Source: a bacterium
GTDB taxonomy: Bacteria; Vulcanimicrobiota; Vulcanimicrobiia; Vulcanimicrobiales; Vulcanimicrobiaceae
Direction of reading: 5' to 3'
NCBI GenBank assembly: GCA_021790935.1
Contig: JAJYFL010000018.1
Coordinates: 1-34,851, forward strand
DNA length: 34,851 nt
Every line of letters starts with the position of its first letter. The stretch's first letter is position 1. Below are positions 32,640-34,851 of the stretch, piece after piece. The position numbers and the translations under genes were made by a program. Below the pieces are notes generated by a model. The model did no database searches and was not told where the DNA came from. It worked only from the letters and a program-made list of their open reading frames with translations.

Positions 32640-34393
32640 TGGGGACCGTGCTGCCGGAAGATCTCAGTTACGGGCTCGACCTTACGGGGTTGGATCCCGC
32701 GTCGCTCGGCGATGCGGTGCGCGCGGTCTTCGCCGACGCCATGGCGGATCCGGTACGCATGATGACGTGGCTCGCAACCCTCTCGATCTCGCAACAGAGC
32801 GCGGGGCTCAACCTCCTCAAACGGCTCGCCGGTCAATCGAGCGATCCCGTGCAGGAACCGGCGGCCGGCGACAAACGCTTCGCCGATGCCGCTTGGAAAG
32901 ACAATCCGTGGTTGGCGAGCATGCTCGAAGCGTATCTCGTGCAAACCCGAGCCGCGTTGCAACTTATCGAGAGCTCGCGCCTCCCCGAAGCGACGCGGCG
33001 CAAGGCCCGCTTCGCGATGTCGATGTTCAACGACGCGCTCTCACCGAGCAACGTACCGTGGCTCAATCCGGCCGTCGTCAAGGAAGCGATGAATACCGGC
33101 GGCGATAGTTTGATTCGCGGCATGATGAATTACGCCGACGACGTCCGGAGCAACCGCGGCATGCCGCGTCAGGTCGACACGTCTGCCTTTAAACTCGGCG
33201 TCAACCTGGCCGCGACGCCCGGACGCGTCGTCTATCGCAACGACGTGATGGAACTCATCGCCTACGAGCCTCAAACGCCTACGGTGCATGCGATTCCGCT
33301 GCTCTGCAGCCCGCCCTGGATCAACAAATACTACATCATGGATCTCGCTCCGGGGCGCTCGTTCGTCGAATGGGCCGTGCGCCACGGTCATCAGACGTTC
33401 ATGATGAGTTATCGCAACCCGGATGCTTCGATGGCCTCCTATGTGATGGACGATTACCTGCGCAAGGGGCTGCTCGACGCGCTCGACGCCGTCGAACGCA
33501 TCACCGGTGCCAAGGAAACGAATCTTGCTGCGCTCTGCTTGGGCGGCACGATGGCATACGTTCTCATGGCGTATCTGGCCGCACGAGGGCAGAGCCACCG
33601 CATCGCCTCGGCCACGCTCACGAACTCCATGATCGATTTCGGCGAACCCGGCGATCTCGGCGTCTTTACCGACGAAGTCACGATCGCGCGCCTCGAAAAG
33701 AAGATGAACGAGCGTGGGTATCTGGAGTCCGGCGAGATGGCCGGAACCTTCGACTGGATGCGCGCGAACGATCTGATCTGGAGCTACGTCGTCAACAACT
33801 GGTTCATGGGGAAGCAGCCTCCGGCGTTCGACATCCTCGCATGGAATGGCGACAGCACGCGAATGCCCGCCGCGATGCATTCGCAGTACCTGCGCGCCTG
33901 CTACCTCCACAATCTGATCGCCACGCCGAACGCGTTCGTCATCGACGGCACCCCGATCGACTTGCGGCGCGTTCACACCCCGCTCTACGTACTCGGCGCC
34001 GAGGCCGATCACATCGCGCCCTGGCATTCGACCTACCAAGGCGTGCGTCTGGTCTCGGGGGACGACGTACGGTACACGCTGACCAACGCCGGACACGTAG
34101 CCGGCATCGTCAACCCGCCTGGAAACGGCAAGTCGTGCCACTGGACCGCGGAGCGCGTAGACCGCAGCCAAAGCGCCGATCAGTGGCGCGAGTCGGCCGC
34201 CTGCCGACAGGGGAGCTGGTGGGAGGACTGGGCGGTCTGGGTTCGGGAGCACGCGGGCCCGATGGTAACGCCGTGCGACCTGCCAAGCGGCGAGGCTGCG
34301 CCCGGCCCCTACGTGAAGAACGAGACGGCGGCGCCGCTCGACGTGAAGAGAGCGCGTTCCCGGAAGAAGGGACGGAAAAATGAAAAACGATGA
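32639..34393 (+). CDS. phaC: polyhydroxyalkanoate synthase (class I-like)
   Basis: 584 residues from ATG 32639 (GTG 32636 is one codon upstream). It polymerises (R)-3-hydroxyacyl-CoA. The lipase-like box ALCLGGTMAYVLMAYLA carries the nucleophile C300; the acid is in EADHIAPW and the catalytic His in NAGHVAGIVNPPGN. PWINKYYIMDLAPGRSFVEW and the HQTFMMSYRNPD motif are typical of class I/II PhaC; length near 584 suits class I. Box position 1 is Ala instead of Gly (G-x-C-x-G-G). The C-terminus ends in a basic tail (VKRARSRKKGRKNEKR). It overlaps the XRE gene downstream by 14 bases. Confidence 0.93.
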   Translation: MGTVLPEDLSYGLDLTGLDPASLGDAVRAVFADAMADPVRMMTWLATLSISQQSAGLNLLKRLAGQSSDPVQEPAAGDKRFADAAWKDNPWLASMLEAYLVQTRAALQLIESSRLPEATRRKARFAMSMFNDALSPSNVPWLNPAVVKEAMNTGGDSLIRGMMNYADDVRSNRGMPRQVDTSAFKLGVNLAATPGRVVYRNDVMELIAYEPQTPTVHAIPLLCSPPWINKYYIMDLAPGRSFVEWAVRHGHQTFMMSYRNPDASMASYVMDDYLRKGLLDALDAVERITGAKETNLAALCLGGTMAYVLMAYLAARGQSHRIASATLTNSMIDFGEPGDLGVFTDEVTIARLEKKMNERGYLESGEMAGTFDWMRANDLIWSYVVNNWFMGKQPPAFDILAWNGDSTRMPAAMHSQYLRACYLHNLIATPNAFVIDGTPIDLRRVHTPLYVLGAEADHIAPWHSTYQGVRLVSGDDVRYTLTNAGHVAGIVNPPGNGKSCHWTAERVDRSQSADQWRESAACRQGSWWEDWAVWVREHAGPMVTPCDLPSGEAAPGPYVKNETAAPLDVKRARSRKKGRKNEKR

Positions 34394-34763
34394 CGCCTGG
34401 AAGGGACTCGGCGACTTTATTCGCAGCCAGCGCGAACTGGCCAATCTCTCCCTGCGGCAGCTCGCGGAGGTCGCAAAGATATCCAATCCCTATCTGAGCC
34501 AGGTCGAACGGGGGATCTACAAGCCCTCGGCCGACGTTCTCAAGAGCATCGCCAACGCTTTGCACATCTCGGCGGAGAGCATGTACGCCCAGGCCGGCCT
34601 GCTGGACGAGGAGACCGAGGCTACGCCAGGCCACGGCGTGGAGAACGCCGTCCGGCTCGACCCGAGGCTGACCACCGACCAGAAGGAGACGCTGATCCGG
34701 ATCTATCGCGGCTTCACCGACCGCCCCGCGTCACGCCAGATTAACTCCTTACCGGAGGGTTGA
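34380..34763 (+). CDS. XRE-family transcriptional regulator
   Basis: 127 residues from ATG 34380. Residues about 10-70 form a Cro/CI helix-turn-helix: LGDFIRSQRELANLSLRQLA, EVAKISNPYLSQVERGIYKP and SADVLKSIANALHISAESMY. This is a widespread short regulator often found downstream of PHA genes in GC-rich bacteria. The last third, TTDQKETLIRIYRGFTDRPA, is probably a dimerisation or effector helix. Overlap with phaC suggests it controls that module, perhaps at the phaB2 palindrome or the 31026-31050 inverted repeat, but nothing in sequence proves this. Confidence 0.88.
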   Translation: MKNDDAWKGLGDFIRSQRELANLSLRQLAEVAKISNPYLSQVERGIYKPSADVLKSIANALHISAESMYAQAGLLDEETEATPGHGVENAVRLDPRLTTDQKETLIRIYRGFTDRPASRQINSLPEG

Positions 34764-34776
34764 TTATCGCGCCGCA

Positions 34777-34851
34777 TTACTTCTTACCGGCGCGGCGGCT
34801 TGCGCGGCGTGCCGAGCGGCCCCGCCCGGATGCGCGTTCGCAAAACTGCGG
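34777..34851 (-). CDS. possible C-terminus of a convergent gene, partial
   Basis: On the minus strand an open frame runs in from the right edge and stops at TAA 34777-34779. Only 24 residues are visible, basic and Arg/Lys rich, ending in SRRAGKK. Such tails end many RNA-binding proteins. The stop lies 13 bases from the XRE stop, consistent with convergent genes. Too short to name, and may be chance. Confidence 0.3.
   Translation of the reverse strand, partial: PQFCERASGRGRSARRASRRAGKK

Noticed and set aside
33041-34486. 481-codon minus-strand open frame opposite phaC
   Set aside because: Antisense to a complete PHA synthase with all catalytic motifs; no recognisable domain.
1-34851. CRISPR arrays, insertion sequences, prophage or rRNA/tRNA genes
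   Set aside because: I saw no regularly spaced repeats, transposase or phage genes, or RNA gene signatures.

Overview
The window is GC-rich, densely packed bacterial chromosome with frequent 4-base (ATGA, GTGA, TGATG) gene overlaps and many GTG/TTG starts. Nothing in it fixes the taxon. The mix of GC-rich composition, an anaerobic benzoyl-CoA reductase, class I-like PHA synthesis and a split selenocysteine formate dehydrogenase would fit a little-studied phylum such as Eremiobacterota/WPS-2, but that is a guess from general character, not from a marker tree.

Layout. (1) 1-3283: a 5'-truncated YncE-type beta-propeller/phosphoesterase gene, a small anchored propeller-like protein and two membrane proteins. 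(2) 3292-8752: a tightly coupled NAD-dependent formate dehydrogenase operon: a catalytic subunit with an in-frame UGA (selenocysteine) followed by a SECIS-like hairpin, a NuoE-NuoF fusion, a separate iron-sulfur protein that carries the [4Fe-4S] domain normally found at the N-terminus of the catalytic subunit, and FdhD. (3) 8706-14279: an alpha/beta hydrolase, a nicotinate phosphoribosyltransferase with a degenerate ABC ATPase and a permease-like protein, a DJ-1/PfpI protein lacking the usual cysteine, an XRE regulator, a Rieske ferredoxin and an atypical SDR. (4) 14332-14740: rpsO (S15) with a recognisable sigma70-type promoter and a downstream hairpin. (5) 14810-17979: a transketolase split into two genes (minus strand), a MaoC-type hydratase and a PAS-LuxR regulator. 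(6) 18042-25888: the central catabolic operon: TetR regulator with a palindromic operator, dch, a short oah, had, the four benzoyl-CoA reductase subunits and a hemerythrin. This encodes dearomatisation of benzoyl-CoA by an ATP-dependent class I reductase and conversion of the dienoyl-CoA to the ring-opened C7 dicarboxyl-CoA. (7) 25882-27609: secreted gamma-glutamyltransferase (minus strand). (8) 27786-30096: pnp (PNPase) and a strong hairpin. (9) 30145-34763: an SDR, two tandem PhaB-type reductases, a PHA synthase and an XRE regulator, that is, a polyhydroxyalkanoate module. The last bases hold what may be the end of a convergent gene.

How it fits together: ring reduction and downstream beta-oxidation would give acetyl-CoA and reducing equivalents, the phaB/phaC module could store them as polyester, and the formate dehydrogenase could exchange electrons with NAD. 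No ferredoxin or 2-oxoacid:ferredoxin oxidoreductase to feed the benzoyl-CoA reductase is in the window, nor a benzoate-CoA ligase, nor the selenocysteine machinery, so those must lie elsewhere. rpsO and pnp, often neighbours in bacteria, are separated here by the catabolic block.
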